A stretch of DNA of 64,000 nt from Symbiodinium natans (taxonomy: Eukaryota > Sar > Dinophyceae > Suessiales > Symbiodiniaceae). The stretch spans positions 1 through 64,000 of the forward strand of contig CAJNDS010002726.1 of assembly GCA_905221605.1 (NCBI GenBank). Reading direction: 5' to 3'. The number at the start of each line of letters is the position of its first letter. Position 1 is the stretch's first letter. The translations under genes were made by a program, and so were the position numbers. Shown piece by piece: positions 24,088 to 36,705 of the stretch. Under the pieces are notes generated by a model that did not search any database, had not been told where the DNA came from, and was given only the letters and a program-made list of their open reading frames with translations.

Positions 24088-26366
24088 CCCGAGCTGCACG
24101 CGAGCTGCGCCGGGACTTGCGGACTTTCGCCTGGCTGCTGTACCACGTGCCATGGCTTCCGACTTTGGGAACGGGCTTCATGGCTCATGGCGACCCCGAC
24201 GGTGGTCCCAAAATTTCTGAACTCACCCAGTCGATGGTTGAGGCGTGGAAACGGTGGCCAGCGTTCTTTCGGTTTGAGGCCCTGTTGCCTTGTCAGATAC
24301 CCCGCACCATCCAGGCTCCAGAGCTGAGCCCCTTCGCGCGCCCCCTGGCGGCCGAGGCCTCCGCATTTCAGGAATTTCAGGAAGTTTCAGGAACTCATCG
24401 AGATGTTGAGTGTAGAGATGTGTAGGGATTCGCGGTCGGTCACCAGAGGGTGGCGGGGATTTCAAACCTATATGTAAGGTGTGATATACGGTCTATTGGG
24501 GGCCTATTGTAAGGCTCCTCCTATCATCACTCTTGTCGAGCCGCCTGGCGCAGGTGGCCGCCCGCTGCGCGCAGGGTGGAATCGCCCCGGACTGTTTAAG
24601 GGAAGGGGAGATGCTTTTTGGCCACTCTGTTCCGCACTTTTGTGGGGCATGTAAGGTTGAAGGCGAAACCGGCTGCGCGATGATGCGTTGTTGCTTTGAG
24701 TTGTTGTTTTTGTTTTTGAAGCCCATAGAAAACTGTTCACGGTGATGCCATCCTCAGGTCCTGAGATAATTCTCATCCCCTCAAAACCCTTGCAACCACC
24801 TTGAATCCTCGAAGTCCTGCGCAGGAGACCCTGGCCACCGCTGTGGGCTGCGCGGCCAATGCCGGCGCACTGGGCATGGCCGAGGCGCACGTGGAGAAGC
24901 AGCAAGAAGCAGCCAGGGGTTCCCCACTTTCCTGTCAGAAGAGCGTCTGATGAGGTGGTCTGGTGGTCCTTACTTGGTACCCTTTGCCCCGCAAGCACCC
25001 GACACACTCCGTGCTCAAGTAAATCGTGGATCTTTCCATAACCAAAAGCCTGCCCTCATGAATGTTTCATTGCGCAGCAACGAGAAGTTTACATAGCAGC
25101 TGGTTTTGAAAGGCCTCGAAAGCCTAGCAACCTGAAGCCCATTCTCTTCTCCATAATCGCTCGCCGGACTCGTCAAGACTCAGAGAAATCCGCTCCTGTA
25201 GCCTCTCTGTATCCAACATACATTCGAAGTGTTCGTGGGTGGAAGCTGCCGTTGGATCGCGGTTTACACCACCGAAGCTCGCGATCAACTGATTTCAGGG
25301 CCTTGGAGTGTGGGCTTCCCAGAGATACTTCGAGCAGTGTGGATCCTTGCTTCATTACCTTCAGGTTTCTACAAAGGGGGAGCGGCCAGTCAAGCAAGGC
25401 CATGTGCATCGCAGCTACGGTAGCGCCAAGCTTTGTTCCTAACCCGAAAAATGCTTTGCAGCGGACGTCGCAAACAAAGGGCCCAAGGGGAAGAGCCTCG
25501 GTCTACGGAAGGCGGGCAGACCCGGTAAGAGGCAAAGATTGGGGCTATACATAGGGTTCTTTGACATGTTGTACGGCGACACCTGCACGTGCACAGGGGG
25601 CGGGCAAAGAGGCGTCGCTGCATGAGACCCTCGGGAACCTCGACCAGGCGGAAGTTCTTGTGGAATCTGGCAGAGCCATACAAAGCTGGGCAGAGCTACG
25701 CAGAGCTACGCAGAGCTACCCCTAAGCAAGATGCGCTTAAATTCAGTATGGGGAGCTGGAGTAATTTCTGGCGAGCGAGACATGTTTTTGATCGTGGTGT
25801 CTCTTGCAGCTGAGCATGCAAACAGTCCTGAAGAAAGTTTACGCCACGAACAAGGCAGGGGCAGATTGAGTGAGCCACAACCAGTGCATGCTGTGAACTA
25901 CAATGAGGGCTGAAGAGACATGCAAGTTGTTTGTGGGGCCGGAACCCAACCCAAATCATTCAAGTGATGCGATCGTCCGCAAAAGAACTTCCCCCTGTCA
26001 CTTGTCAGTGCCACTTCATCGTGGCTGAATGCACGATAATTCACACACCGGACTTGTTTAGCGTGGAGTCATTCGACAGCCCCAAACGACTTTACCCATC
26101 AAAGCCCCCTGAAATCTCAGCTCCCTGCACCAGCGAACCCTCAGGCCCTAAATGCAACAGTCTTGCAGGCCGTTAATGCCGCAAGCCCGAGAAACAACGA
26201 CCGAGCCGGAAGCCCCCAAATCCATACAAAGCTACACAAACCTCCACAAAGCCTTTACATAAACCTTCAACTATAGAAAGAAAGCCCTCCATGGGAAGGC
26301 CACAAAGTCGGCCGTGCAGCTGTGCCTGACTGAGGAGCTCGCGTTGAACCAAGCTCCCCAACTCCC
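24088..26366 (+). CDS. Multi-exon gene, product not recognised
   Basis: Candidate exons: 24,088-24,174 (LRRDLRTFAWLLYHVPWLPT), 24,541-24,646 (SRLAQVAARCAQGGIAPDCL, then REGEMLFGHSVPHFCG), 24,825 to about 24,912 (ETLATAVGCAANAGALGMAE, AHVEKQQEAA), 25,462-25,524 (DVANKGPKGKSLGLRKAGRP), 25,597 to about 25,700 (EASLHETLGNLDQAEVLVES, GRAIQSWAELRRA), 25,810-25,854 (LSMQTVLKKVYATNK) and 26,299-26,366 (ATKSAVQLCLTEELALNQAP). The joins 24,646/24,825 and 25,854/26,299 work in phase 0 with GC donors. The Ala-rich helical pairs, such as the 25,597 exon, look TPR-like, but no diagnostic motif is visible. It may be the same transcription unit as the 17-21 kb exons. The ends are not defined. Confidence 0.5.
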
Positions 26367-27789
26367 GTAAATTGGAAATGGGAGTCGGTGCAGCGACAGT
26401 GAGGCGAACGAGCACTGAAGCGCTAGGGCAGGAATGGGTTTCCAGGCTACTGGTGGGGTGGATGGCAGAGTTGGAATGAAGCCCTTCCCACAGCTGAAAA
26501 GAAGATCGATCGAAGGGTTTTGGAAGCCAGTGGGGGGGTTCAAAGCTTTCAAAGAGAATCGCAAATTTGTACCATGTTGTACGTCTGCCGCTCTCTCTGA
26601 GGAGTCCGACCAGCGCCTGTGGATTCTCGAGGCCTCGTTTCCCACATTTTCGGGCTTGTAGGCCTTTGTAGACCTGACCCCCAGAAAACAGCCCAAGCCT
26701 TAAGCGGAGTCCAAACACGCTGTACACGGACCACCTTGGCTCGTAGCAGCACATCGAAGTCGTAAAGGCACCTACATTCCGGCACACCCAGAAAGAAACC
26801 CCATGAAAACAAAAAAACAACTCATAGAAGCTCGCAGCCAGGATGCTTGGCCTGCCGTGGAATCCCTGGGATTGTGGCTGGGGCTGCCGACTTGGGGGGG
26901 TCAGATGTTGCTTTCGACCACTCTGCTGAAGCTACGAGTGCAAGCATTTACAATCTAACCCTCCCAGAGACCGATTTCGCGGCTCAGGTTCAGGCATTGG
27001 AGAGAATTTGCATCAAGGGATACTGCTTTCCGGGTATTGAGGCACGTGGATAAGTTTCAAGGTCTGCTTTGTGACTGAAAGCTCCGCCTGAAGTTCCCCG
27101 TATTGACTTTATATTGACTTTGGGGGCATCGGGCTTCGAATCGGCATTCACGTTCTAAGGAATGTTAGGATCAGTAGGTTGAATTGGTCGCAATGCAAAT
27201 GGATAGAAGGGAGCTGGGCCAAGCAGCTCAGACCCGGAGTTGACCGTGACCGCAACTGGGATCCTGACCACCCCCCCCTTCGAAGCCCTCAAACACCTGC
27301 GAAGGCACCCAACCTCTGCCCCGCGGATACCCCACAGGTGGCCCACGAGCGAGGACGCGGCACGCAGAGAGGCGGCTGCCTGGCCATGGTTTCATATGGT
27401 TTCATGTGTCCAGGAAGCTCCTGGTCCTAAGCCGTAAATCCTGACCAGCCCTAAGCTTGTTTTGCGAGGAGAATTCTTTGCGTTACGGGTCTCTAAGATC
27501 TAGCAGGCCTTGAGCAGCAGCCATCAAGATTGCGGCGCAAGTTGTTTGATCTGTAGGCCGTTTAAAAAGGAATATCAACTTGAGTTGAATATATATTCGC
27601 TGATTTCCCGACACTGCGCGAATTACCTGATACTCCCACAGCCGCTAAAGCCGCGGTCCCGGTCTGTCCGGTGGCGGCTTCTAAGTTCCCACTTTCGCCT
27701 TCGGGTGGGTAGTTGAGGAGATGAAGCCCTCCATGGATACTGGATGGTATCATGTGTGGAGAGAGAGTTTTGTAAGAACTTTTCTGTAT

Positions 27790-27945
27790 GGCTGAGCCGA
27801 GGACGTGGCGGCCATTGCGCGGCTGCAGCCCGAAGATGGCGGCGGCTTCAGCGCGGTGCTGCCAGGCGCATTCCACATGGCGCGTCATTTCACAAAGTGC
27901 TTCGGAGATGTCGAGTTTGCTGCCGGGCTTTCAAGGGCCTTAAGT
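27790..27945 (+). CDS. Exon candidate
   Basis: About 50 codons: EDVAAIARLQPEDGGGFSAV, LPGAFHMARHFTKC and FGDVEFAAGLSR. GC-rich third positions and the lack of simple repeats favour coding. No family is recognised. A smaller run at about 28,108-28,158 (RGGVDEAALLHYSP) could be the next exon. Confidence 0.4.
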
Positions 27946-28412
27946 GCGTTTAAGGGTTGCGCTGTGCTGAAAAAGGTTTGGGTTTCTTAAGAGAGTGTCT
28001 TTGGGCGTGGCTTTCTGCATATTAAGGTTTAAAGCTCAACGCAGGACCTCAACGTTTACTGTTGGGTTTTGATGACTCCCAGTCCAGGGTTGGTCGCAAG
28101 AAGTTAAGTTCGGGCTCGCAGCGAGGCGGCGTGGACGAGGCGGCTCTGCTGCACTACAGCCCCTGACCCCAGAAGCCAGCCTTTCCACGATTCGTACGCC
28201 CAGGGGCCAACCCTGAGCCTTTAACCCAAACATCCCCCGAGCAGACGAGTATCCTGACACCCCTCGGGCTCTTATTGTATCTTAATGTCATTCAGCTACA
28301 ACTTCAGGATTCAGCGTGTGTCCTGCATCCGTCAAGCCTAGACCCAAAGAGGCGCTACTGTACACATCCTACAAAGCCCGTGAGAAAACCGTCGAAACTG
28401 TCCTTGAAAGGA

Positions 28413-28894
28413 GATGGGCGTGGAGCTGGCAAAGGAGGAGCCCGCTGAAACCGAGGCGCCGGGCTCTGGGCCCTCTTACTCGAAATCCCGTGACGCTTTC
28501 GGCTTCAGGGCTTTCAAAGACTTTGCGGCTTGGGTAGGTTGGACTCCTGTTGGATTGGAGTGGGTTCTCTTTGGGACTTCGTGTGTGTTGGCATTTGATT
28601 ACTGCAGTCCTTCATAGGGATGCAACAAGCACGCACGGATCGTAAGACTTAAGAGTTTTGCCGAAAGAGAGTGCTTGGGTCTGGGGACAGCAGGCCTGCG
28701 TGGCCGAAGATGAGCCCAAAGTAGAAGACCCAGAGGCAGAAGACGCTCCTCGGCTCCGCTCTGCAAGGCATTTGATCAAACGACTCAACGTTGAAGAAGA
28801 CTGTGTTTGGGACTTCTTGCGCAGTCGCAGGACATGTTGTTTTTCCTTCAGAGCTTTTGCAGAGGACGCTCCAACAGAGTTAGCTTTAGAGTAG
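28413..28894 (+). CDS. Exon candidates, acidic segment
   Basis: Two runs: 28,413-28,480 begins with ATG (MGVELAKEEPAETEAPGSGP), and about 28,690-28,894 reads CVAEDEPKVEDPEAEDAPRL then RSARHLIKRLNVEEDCVWDF. Both are acidic, and might be the start of one protein. The reverse strand across 28,612-28,920 is also open (serine/lysine-rich, starting MSK), so strand assignment rests on the + bias of the whole window. Confidence 0.35.
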
Positions 28895-29639
28895 AGGACA
28901 GCACTTGAAGTCTTTGACATATCAAGAGGCCTCCGGTGTGCCCAAAGGCCCAGAAGACGCTACTCGTTCGGAAACGCTGAAATCTGAAAGCCCTGAGCTC
29001 CGGCTGGGAAACCTCAGACCCTGAAAGGCTCGGATCGGAAGGCCACATTGCGAGGTGCGACACACAGGCGAAACCGAACCTAATAACTTATCCGCGCAAG
29101 CCCAGACTCCGACGCCTCTGGATGCGGGGGATACCAAGCGGGTGGAGGGCAAGCTGCTTGGCGCAAGTTGCAGGTGCAACCATGTGCAAAAAGTGGGGTC
29201 TTAGGTCGTCGACACGTGAACCTCAAGTGAGGTTGAAGATGGAACCCGCATAGTGCATCTTAGTAGGGCCGAGAGTTGTTATCTTGTAGAGCGAAGGAGT
29301 ATAAAGAGACAAAGTAAGTCAGGCTGTTGTCAGGGTTTTGTTCGTCTGCGGCCAAGCCTTCAGCTTCGGTCGCTTGGCCAGAGGCCAGGGGTCGATAGCC
29401 ACCAGAGCGGCAACTTCTCGGGTTCACGACGGGGTGCATCCCTTCAGTTCGTAAAAAAGCATGTTTTTCTCTCTCGTGTTTTTTTTGTGCCCTTAATGTT
29501 TGGTTTGGTCCGCCTCCACAGGAGAGTTTTTGGATGTTTTCGGTTTCCCGACCCCCCAGCCCCCACCCCACCCCCACCCCCCCGGCACCTCCGGACAACA
29601 GACAGTCTGGGCACCAGGGCAGCCTGCGGTCCCACTTCA

Positions 29640-29726
29640 CAACTTACCCAGGCATTGCAAGGGCCAAATGTGCGATTGAAGCCTGAGGCACTAAGTCACT
29701 TGGAGCTGTCGCAGCGTGACCAAGTA
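29640..29726 (+). CDS. Exon candidate
   Basis: Reads SQLTQALQGPNVRLKPEALS then HLELSQRDQ and ends at a GT-containing donor (CAAGTAGAC). Composition is protein-like and the family is unknown. Confidence 0.3.
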
Positions 29727-30545
29727 GACTGCAGATCTGCTGGGCCCCCAAAGTCCTAGTTTGCTGCAAGCTCCTCAACATTAGCACCCAACCCCAGGCC
29801 CCAAGTCCTCCTCGAACTTCCAGCAGCCACATAACCACTGGGGTTTAGGCTGCAAGTGTCCGCTTCGTGTTGGCATGAGAAGGATTTGCTGGTTTGATTT
29901 TACGGGCAGCCAAGGCCCAGCGGCCCTCTAGGTGCCCTGGGCCAAGCGCCGCCAGAGCCAGGTGCCGCCGGCGGAGGCCCATGGCCACATCGGGTTGCAA
30001 GGGTAAGGGATATGCTCTTCGGCCTTCGGCGGAGCTTGGGTTTTTGATTTTGGAATGCGAACACCTTCCGCACCTCGAAGCCTTCCACCCTTGACCTTTA
30101 TCTGGGCTTCGAGCAAGCTAGAAAGGGCATCTCGGAATGCCAGTCACAAACCTCTGCATTTATCCTGAGACCCTGGAGAGTTGAGCTGCGCCTGAGCAAA
30201 GGTCAGCAAGGCCCAGTGCTCCTTAAGACTAAAGCCACTTGGATCACCCCAAGCACCTTGAGCAAAACACGCCTGTAAGAGCCCTGTGGCCATGTTCACA
30301 AAGACTTGCAAGAGGTGGCCGTGGGCTCTTCTCAGCTGTTTGCTCTGCGCGGCTAGGCTAAAGATTCGGTTGTTGGATTTCCTGTGTGATTTCAATCTGG
30401 TGACTTGCGTCTTAGACGCATACATATACGTATACATCGTACACATGTATATGTAGAACATCGATAAATCGTCAACCAAAATTCTCATAAACACATGCTA
30501 TGCGTTTATGATGGTTATGATTCAAGCTGAGAGACTTCGGGGAGT

Positions 30546-30824
30546 TTGAGCTTCAAGGCTCGGAAGGGATCAGGGTATGGGCGTGGGTTACGTAGAGGGC
30601 TCCTTTCAGCACTCCGCCGAGCCGCAGAACCCTTGCCCCTGGCGAAAGCACACAGTCCTTCCATGTCCTTCCCGCAAGAAATAGCTGACTATTGCTGGCA
30701 TGGAAGGGCGGGACTGACGATCAAGGCTGTCCCTGCTTGGGACGTGGCTAGGGTTCTCTGGATTCTATGGTCCGCGTGGTACTATGTGTTGCAAAAAGCC
30801 AATCAGTTTGACCCCCTTGCCTGA
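30546..30824 (+). CDS. Possible terminal exon with hydrophobic end
   Basis: A frame of about 90 codons that stops at 30,824. Its last third (AGLTIKAVPAWDVARVLWIL then WSAWYYVLQKANQFDPLA) contains a Trp-rich hydrophobic helix that could be a membrane span near a C-terminus. The upstream edge is not defined and there is no family match from memory. Confidence 0.35.
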   Translation: MSFKARKGSGYGRGLRRGLLSALRRAAEPLPLAKAHSPSMSFPQEIADYCWHGRAGLTIKAVPAWDVARVLWILWSAWYYVLQKANQFDPLA

Positions 30825-31616
30825 ACGCGATGAGGCCAGCGGACCTGCGCTGTGCGATTGACGGGCGCATTTGCACAGAGCCGAATCGCAGCACATAGCG
30901 CCGGCAGGGCTTCAGGGTCTGGAGGGTCCGTTGGGTCTGTCGGGTCTGGAGCGTCTTGCAGTTTGTTGGTGCCGGTTGGGGTTTTCGGGTTTTGCCCCAG
31001 GTTGGAAACTCGGTTTCTTGTTTAAGGTGCTGTGCACCGCCTGATCTTCCAAGATCAGTTTCATCTATTTTGGGCATCCCATTGACGGGTCTCTATATGT
31101 TTGGCATCGCTGGGGAGCCTTGGCTGCAAGGGCTGTGCTCCTCCAGGCCCATGTTGGCTGCGCCAGGAGGAGACCTCTTGGATGAAGCTTGGCACAGAAA
31201 TATTCGTACCCTAGTCTCCTCAAACCGACACAATCCTGGTTCCCCCCGCAGCACCGAAGCCCTGCAACAGCAGCAAGCTAAAACCCTGGATGCATGAATC
31301 TTGAGGTCCTCAGACCCTACTCTACACCTGTTGCTCATGACGTGAGCACAGAAAACACCGACACTTTTCAGCTCTGAATCCAGACAGAACCCCACACCCT
31401 GCCCAAGCCTTAGGTGTCCCAATTGCCCCTCTTGTGCGCGCGATTCTGCAAGTTGCATGTTGGGGATTTAGATGGTTGAAGGGACCTGCGTTCCGACAAC
31501 CGCTCGTCCCTCAGTCCTCAAGGTGCCTGATCTCCTTTGTCAGGGTGTTGGGGCAGTTGAAGAGTTTAGGGCAAAAAGCTTCTATCGTCAACCAACACTG
31601 GCGGCGATCCCCACTA

Positions 31617-31862
31617 AGGTTATTTACCAACGCTCTTCCATTATGTCTTGGCTGAGCCATCGCAACGTCTGCCCCGTCACTGGGGTTCCACTGAAGGTGT
31701 CCTGGCGCCGCTTTTGAAGGGGTGGATGGGGGTGAGGGTACTGGCTGGGGCTGCGAGGGGCATTCGTTGTACCCATGTCTCTCTCCTCACTGGGTCCCGA
31801 TGTTCATCTTGCCAGGTGGAGGACTTGCTGCCGGCATCCGTCGCACGCTTGCAAGCATGTCG
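31617..31862 (+). CDS. Second half of a U-box domain (two exons)
   Basis: Exon 31,617 to about 31,690 follows CTAAG and reads VIYQRSSIMSWLSHRNVCPV then TGVPLK. This fits the C-terminal half of U-box E3 ligase domains, whose consensus is TYERxxIxxWL followed by xxxPVTxxPL. A GT donor after AAG at 31,690 and the acceptor TTGCCAG lead to a second exon, 31,816-31,862, VEDLLPASVARLQACR, in the position where U-boxes have their closing LxPNxALR-type helix. The first half (CPIT...DPV) is not visible upstream in one piece and may be spread over micro-exons. If correct, the product is a ubiquitin ligase. The match is short, so the identification is moderate. Confidence 0.45.
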
Positions 31863-32340
31863 GGTTTAGTGTTTCAGGAAGAAGGTTTTTAGTGTGCCCT
31901 TCGGTTTGAGATGTGGGATGAAGGTTTCAGGTTTCAGGGCTTCGTGTTTCAGGGTTGAGTTTTGCTGTCCAGGTTTGAAGTGACAAACGGACGTCCTGCT
32001 GGGCACTCCCCTACAGCCTCGCCAAACCACCCAGGACCGGTGTCTGTCGTTGCTCCACTGGGCCGCGCGGCAGGGGTAAGATGCTCCCCGTTGCACCCTC
32101 CGTGGTTTACGGCAGGACGTCAGCAGCGCTGGCAAGCCCCTTATTCGACCTCCCCCACGTGGCCCAAAGCCACGTTTCATGCCCCAGAATCTTCAACAGC
32201 ATCGAACGGTGTTGAGGTGCAACTGTAAATTGTGTAGGTCAGGGCTTTCGTGTTCAGGATTCTGTTTTGTTGGGAAGGGGCGGGGTTTTGGTTTGGAGTT
32301 AAGGGCATCAGGGCCTCAGGGTATGTGGTCGTTTTGTGGA

Positions 32341-32440
32341 TGTTGCTATTGCTTCCGCCAGAGCTGCTGCTTGCAGATTTTTGTGCAAGGGAGACGGCCT
32401 GGACAGAGACCTCAGCACCCTTTCCTTACCCTGACAACCC
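32341..32440 (+). CDS. Exon candidate
   Basis: Reads DVAIASARAAACRFLCKGDG then LDRDLSTLSLP. A TGCTTGCAG inside it could alternatively be a true acceptor, which would shorten the exon. Product unknown. Confidence 0.25.
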
Positions 32441-33351
32441 CTAAGGCCCAACGTGGATTGTCTTCCAGCTTAAGTCCTTGTAACAAGATCCCGGGCCAGA
32501 CAAAAAACACGAAGAGAGCACCATGCATGGACTCTGTCCGGGCCTCTTTCATGCCTCTGTAGCTAGTGGTCAGCCGGTTCGTTTCAGGACCGATTGGCCG
32601 TTCAAAGGCCAAGGGTGCATACATGTTTAAGTGGCTTTGAGGATCCTGGATGAGTGTGAGCACTGGCACCTAATTTGCGTCTAGTTGTAGGGTCCAACGG
32701 TCCAACCCCCTCCAGCGCCAAAGCCCAGAGCCATCAGTCCCGAGTTCGCCTCCTAAGGAGGACCACCGCTCCCCAACCCTTCCCGGGTGCCTGCATCTGC
32801 CACTGGCTGGCACCGCGGCTTTGGTTGCAGCTTCACAAAAAAGGAAGGTTAGGCTTCAGATGGACTCTGATAGCTTCGGTGGCACTGGCAGTACACAGGA
32901 TTATTCGGGCCGCCGAGCTGCTAATGATTTACTTATCCTGGCCCTAGCCAGCCGAAACCAAAATCTGCATGTTTCGGGGGTCTTCGGGCCTTCGTCTTTT
33001 TGCACATCGAGTCAAGCAGCTTTTTTTGGGGGTCGCCTGGATGCCTGCATCCCCGCTTTGATGAAGGAGTGCCTAGAAACCCGAAGTTCCTTTGAAAACC
33101 TCAGCACCGCAAGTTCAGCACTTAAAGCTTCAATAGCTGCGAGCCACGGTTGCTTGTGTGGTGGCAGTGTGCAGAGCAAGTGCTCCGGCCGCTCTTCGTT
33201 TTTCGCCAGACTGCGACAAAAAAGAGTTGCTGTCGCTGCAAGCCTGTGGTGGGATTTTCTTGGTGTGTGCTTTAGTGCGTCAGAGTTCTCCTTTTTTGCA
33301 GGACCCTAAGTTAGATCACCAGTCACAACTAAAACCCTGAACACCTCGCAG

Positions 33352-33441
33352 GAGCGATTCTGGAGAGCTGGCGACCAGGTGTACTTGCGTGTGGACACGT
33401 CCCCTGGCGGAGTTCGTGGACTTATATGGAATGATCATGAG
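33352..33441 (+). CDS. Exon candidate with SH3/tudor-like strand pattern
   Basis: After the acceptor CCTCGCAG the frame reads ERFWRAGDQVYLRVDTSPGG then VRGLIWNDHE. The GDxVYLR and alternating hydrophobics suggest a small beta-barrel (SH3-, PWWP- or tudor-like), but the motif is too short to name. Neighbouring runs at 33,020-33,150 (DACIPALMKECLETRSSFEN) may belong to the same gene. Confidence 0.4.
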
Positions 33442-34033
33442 AAGGCTGACACTCTATTGCCGGGTGGGGGGTGTCCTCTGCATCATGGGCAGAGTTTGTC
33501 ATCTCGTATTTGCGGCTTGCAGATGCTGCTCTTAGCATCCTCAATCAGTTTGTGTTTCCTTCGTGGGGGGTGAGGGGCGATGCATTTTCGGAGCTTCACA
33601 GGCCCCAGAAACACATGTTTTCGAAAACCGGTCATTCGAAGCTTTTGTCTGCCCACCTGTCTGTCCTTCTGTTTGGTTGCCTTTGACGTGGTTCGTTTGT
33701 TTGTGCTAGGTTGGGTTCAGAGATCTGGGTGTGTTGGTCTCCTCAAAAAATCTGACAGTTCATTACTCAGGCTGAAGTTTGGCGGGGGTTGGCTCAGGGA
33801 CGAACTCCCTTTGGGAGGATGCAGCAGTTTAGTGCAAGAGCTGTCCGAAAGGACGATTCCACAGACATCGCAACAATCTTTGTGGCACATAAGCCCCAAG
33901 ACCTGGAATGTAAACAAAGCCGTCAACCCGAGCCTTCTGTTTCCACCCAAACCCTACTCAGTATGCTATGTGTTGGTTCATATGTGGCTGTTGTCTTGTA
34001 GAAGCCGTACCTCTAGTGCCTGAGCCGCAAATG

Positions 34034-34053
34034 CCCCCCCCCCCCCCCCCCCC
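34034..34053. repeat. Poly-C run (20 C)
   Basis: Twenty consecutive C on the + strand, with no coding meaning. Confidence 0.95.
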
Positions 34054-34059
34054 TGATGA

Positions 34060-36560
34060 GGGTCTCCGTGCCAAGGCTCGGTGACGACACGATGCTCACC
34101 GCAGGGTGCCGAGCATCACGGGGACCCAGCCATCTCGGTTGGGGTGGGAACGGGAAGGGGACAAAGGGCCGCTGTGGAGTTGTTGAGTTTGCAGTATACT
34201 GTCAAAGTGGTCCAGCGCCATGTTTCAGGTGGGCTGTTCTGCGTCTGCTCATCGACTACCAAAACAGCCGGAAGGGAAAGCCCTTTTCAATGCTCGACCC
34301 AGCGGGTCTGCAAGCCCAAAGCCCCACACTCCCAATTCAACTCTCTCCCCATCTTGTGAACTCCCACGGTCTGCACCCGCGGCTGAAGTCCCAAACCGAC
34401 GTACGCCAGAGTGTAATAGAAGCCCAGCAGCCTCGCGAAACCCTATGTAGGCCTTGATCAACGACCCCAGCAATGGCATGGTGAACGCACCTCGGCTAGA
34501 AGTTCATAGGGCTTCGGGCAAGCTGAAGAGGATTGAGGGGGTAGGAGATGTCGAGCTCCTCACGTAGAAGAATTTGTTTTGGGATCGCTCCGGATTTGGA
34601 AGTTCTGGGAACCCCCTGCCCCAAACCCTGCGACAAAGAGAACGGTCCGTGAAAGCCTAGACGTGCCTAGACCCTTCAGCTGGAGCGGAATCTCCAGTAT
34701 TCCAGTATTCCCAAGTGCCTGCTCTGCAGAATGCAAAGCCCATAGCCATAGCCTATACTCATAAACCCGAAAAGGCCCCGCCCAAGCCTTTCGGGATCGG
34801 GGTTCAGCATTCTAATTCCAGACTGTAGCTTTGAAAGGCCTGAAGGCCTGCCGAGTGAAAAGGATGTGTATCCGCTCGGGCTCAGGGCTTGAGGCGTTCG
34901 GTGTATGCTTTTCTTCTCCGGCCGTCTCAAAACTCGGAGTTCTGAGAACGGGTACCAGATTCTCTCATCCGAGGTATCCTTTGGGGGAGTCTGCCGGCCA
35001 CGCTTGGGACGTTCGGTGGCCTTCCGCCACCTCACGGGCTTCCTTGTTGGGTGGAACATCTTGGCCACAAGGTCTCCAGAAACAGAGATGATGTTAAAGC
35101 CAAGATCTTTGTGAAGTTTTGTCGCTTCTGATTCTCCGGTAGATCAAAGCCTTCCTTCCGGAGCAGAGAAGAGTAGCAGAGGCTTCTGCAAGTTGCCCGA
35201 GGTCCAAGGTCGCACGGTCGCACGCATCAACACGCAGTTCCAGTTCTTGCCTTAGTCTACGTAATCAGTGAGGGCCCAACACCCCGCCAAGCCCTAAACC
35301 CTATCTACAAGCCTCCAAACACTGAGTCTTTAGATCTACGAGCCAGGGAAACTGGGCCAGGGCTTCGGATGGACCACCCCCAGCTAAGGGTCCCTGTGAA
35401 ATTGGGAGGCCCATATGCCACAGCAATAGAAGATACACCCACCCAAGTACCTGGCATTATGCAGCAGGTGCTTCTTTTCCCTCATCATCTTTAAGCCGAA
35501 TTCCCTGCAAATCCTATCTTCAGAAAAGAAGAAAGCCATGTGCCAGGTCACGTGCCCTCTCGAGTCAGCACGCCAGTACTCTGGGCAGGCACACCTTTTA
35601 TAGGGTCCTCCCCGAGGCTTATTTTCGTGGTTTCTTAGGCTCAGAGCGATTGCGGCAAAGTGTCACTTCACCCTTGGTTCCTACACGGAGTATTTCACTC
35701 TCTTCCATGGCTATCTCCAGAACAACGAATACTATATGTAGCACACTATGCAAGCCCATACAAAACATGCCGTATCCATATAGATAGATAGATATATATA
35801 TATATATATTCGCTCGATTCAGATATCTGGCAAAGCAGGCTCTAAGAAAGGCGGAGATAGTTCAACCAGCTTTTAGGCGCGAAACTGAAATGCTCAGCAA
35901 GAGATTCTTCACCAGCAGCAATTTATGGCATCCAACCTAAATCAACACCTAAACATTACACCCACAACAACCGCTCCCAATACCCTGAACCACCCTAAGG
36001 GCCCCGGATCACCCTTGAGTGCAATTGGGTAATCGTAGAGCCACATCCTACCTCTTCGTGGGTTCCGAGCGGGCAGGTTTAGGTTTAGGCTAAACGCTAA
36101 AGTCTAAACCCTGACTCTCCCTAAAGTTTTTAACCCATTCCCACTTTCGACTCCCCGCCGAAATACACCGAATCCCTGTACAGTAGAGAACCCCCGAAAT
36201 AGGCACCAACTTTTTGGATAAGGCTGTGGTGGAGGGGGGGGGGGGTGGGGTGCGCCTCACAGGTTTGACGGGCCCAGGGTCTGCCTGAAGTGGGGACTTG
36301 CGGTTGAGGGTTTAGGGTTGATCCCTGAAAGCATCCAGAGTCATATAGACATTCGATTCCCAAAGTTTTCAGCGACCACAAAGACGAACTCGCCAGTCCT
36401 GGGTGGATCTTGGCTGCCGACTTGGGAACGTTCCTGGAGGTACGGCGGGTAGGGACAGAATTTGTGGCTGAGTCGAACTGTTGTGGAAGCTAGACAGGAG
36501 GGCGTGAGTTTTCTTCGTCGTTTGTCTGAAAGGGAGACCAAAGAAGTTCTCATGATATTC
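34060..36560. other. Stretch without a secure gene
   Basis: Open segments at 34,056-34,457 (contains RWAVLRLLIDYQNSRKGKPF) and 34,905-35,114 (contains SVAFRHLTGFLVGWNILATR) could be exons but lack defined splice edges. From 35,240 to 36,560 I see nothing coding. There is an (AT)n at about 35,778-35,810 and poly-G near 36,234-36,245. Confidence 0.4.
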
Positions 36561-36705
36561 TAAGCAGCAATGCAGGATGCTGTCAGTGGCTTGTTAGTGC
36601 GGCAAAATCGCAAGGTGCCTGCAGATAACATGGCACAGCTAGCAGCATTGCTAGGATCAGCTATTTCGCAACCTGGCCAGCAATGGGTCTGCATCTATCC
36701 ATGTT

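Noticed and set aside
34676..35068. Minus-strand frame of 130 codons, basic, suspected mobile-element fragment
   Set aside because: No reverse transcriptase, integrase or gag-type motif could be seen.
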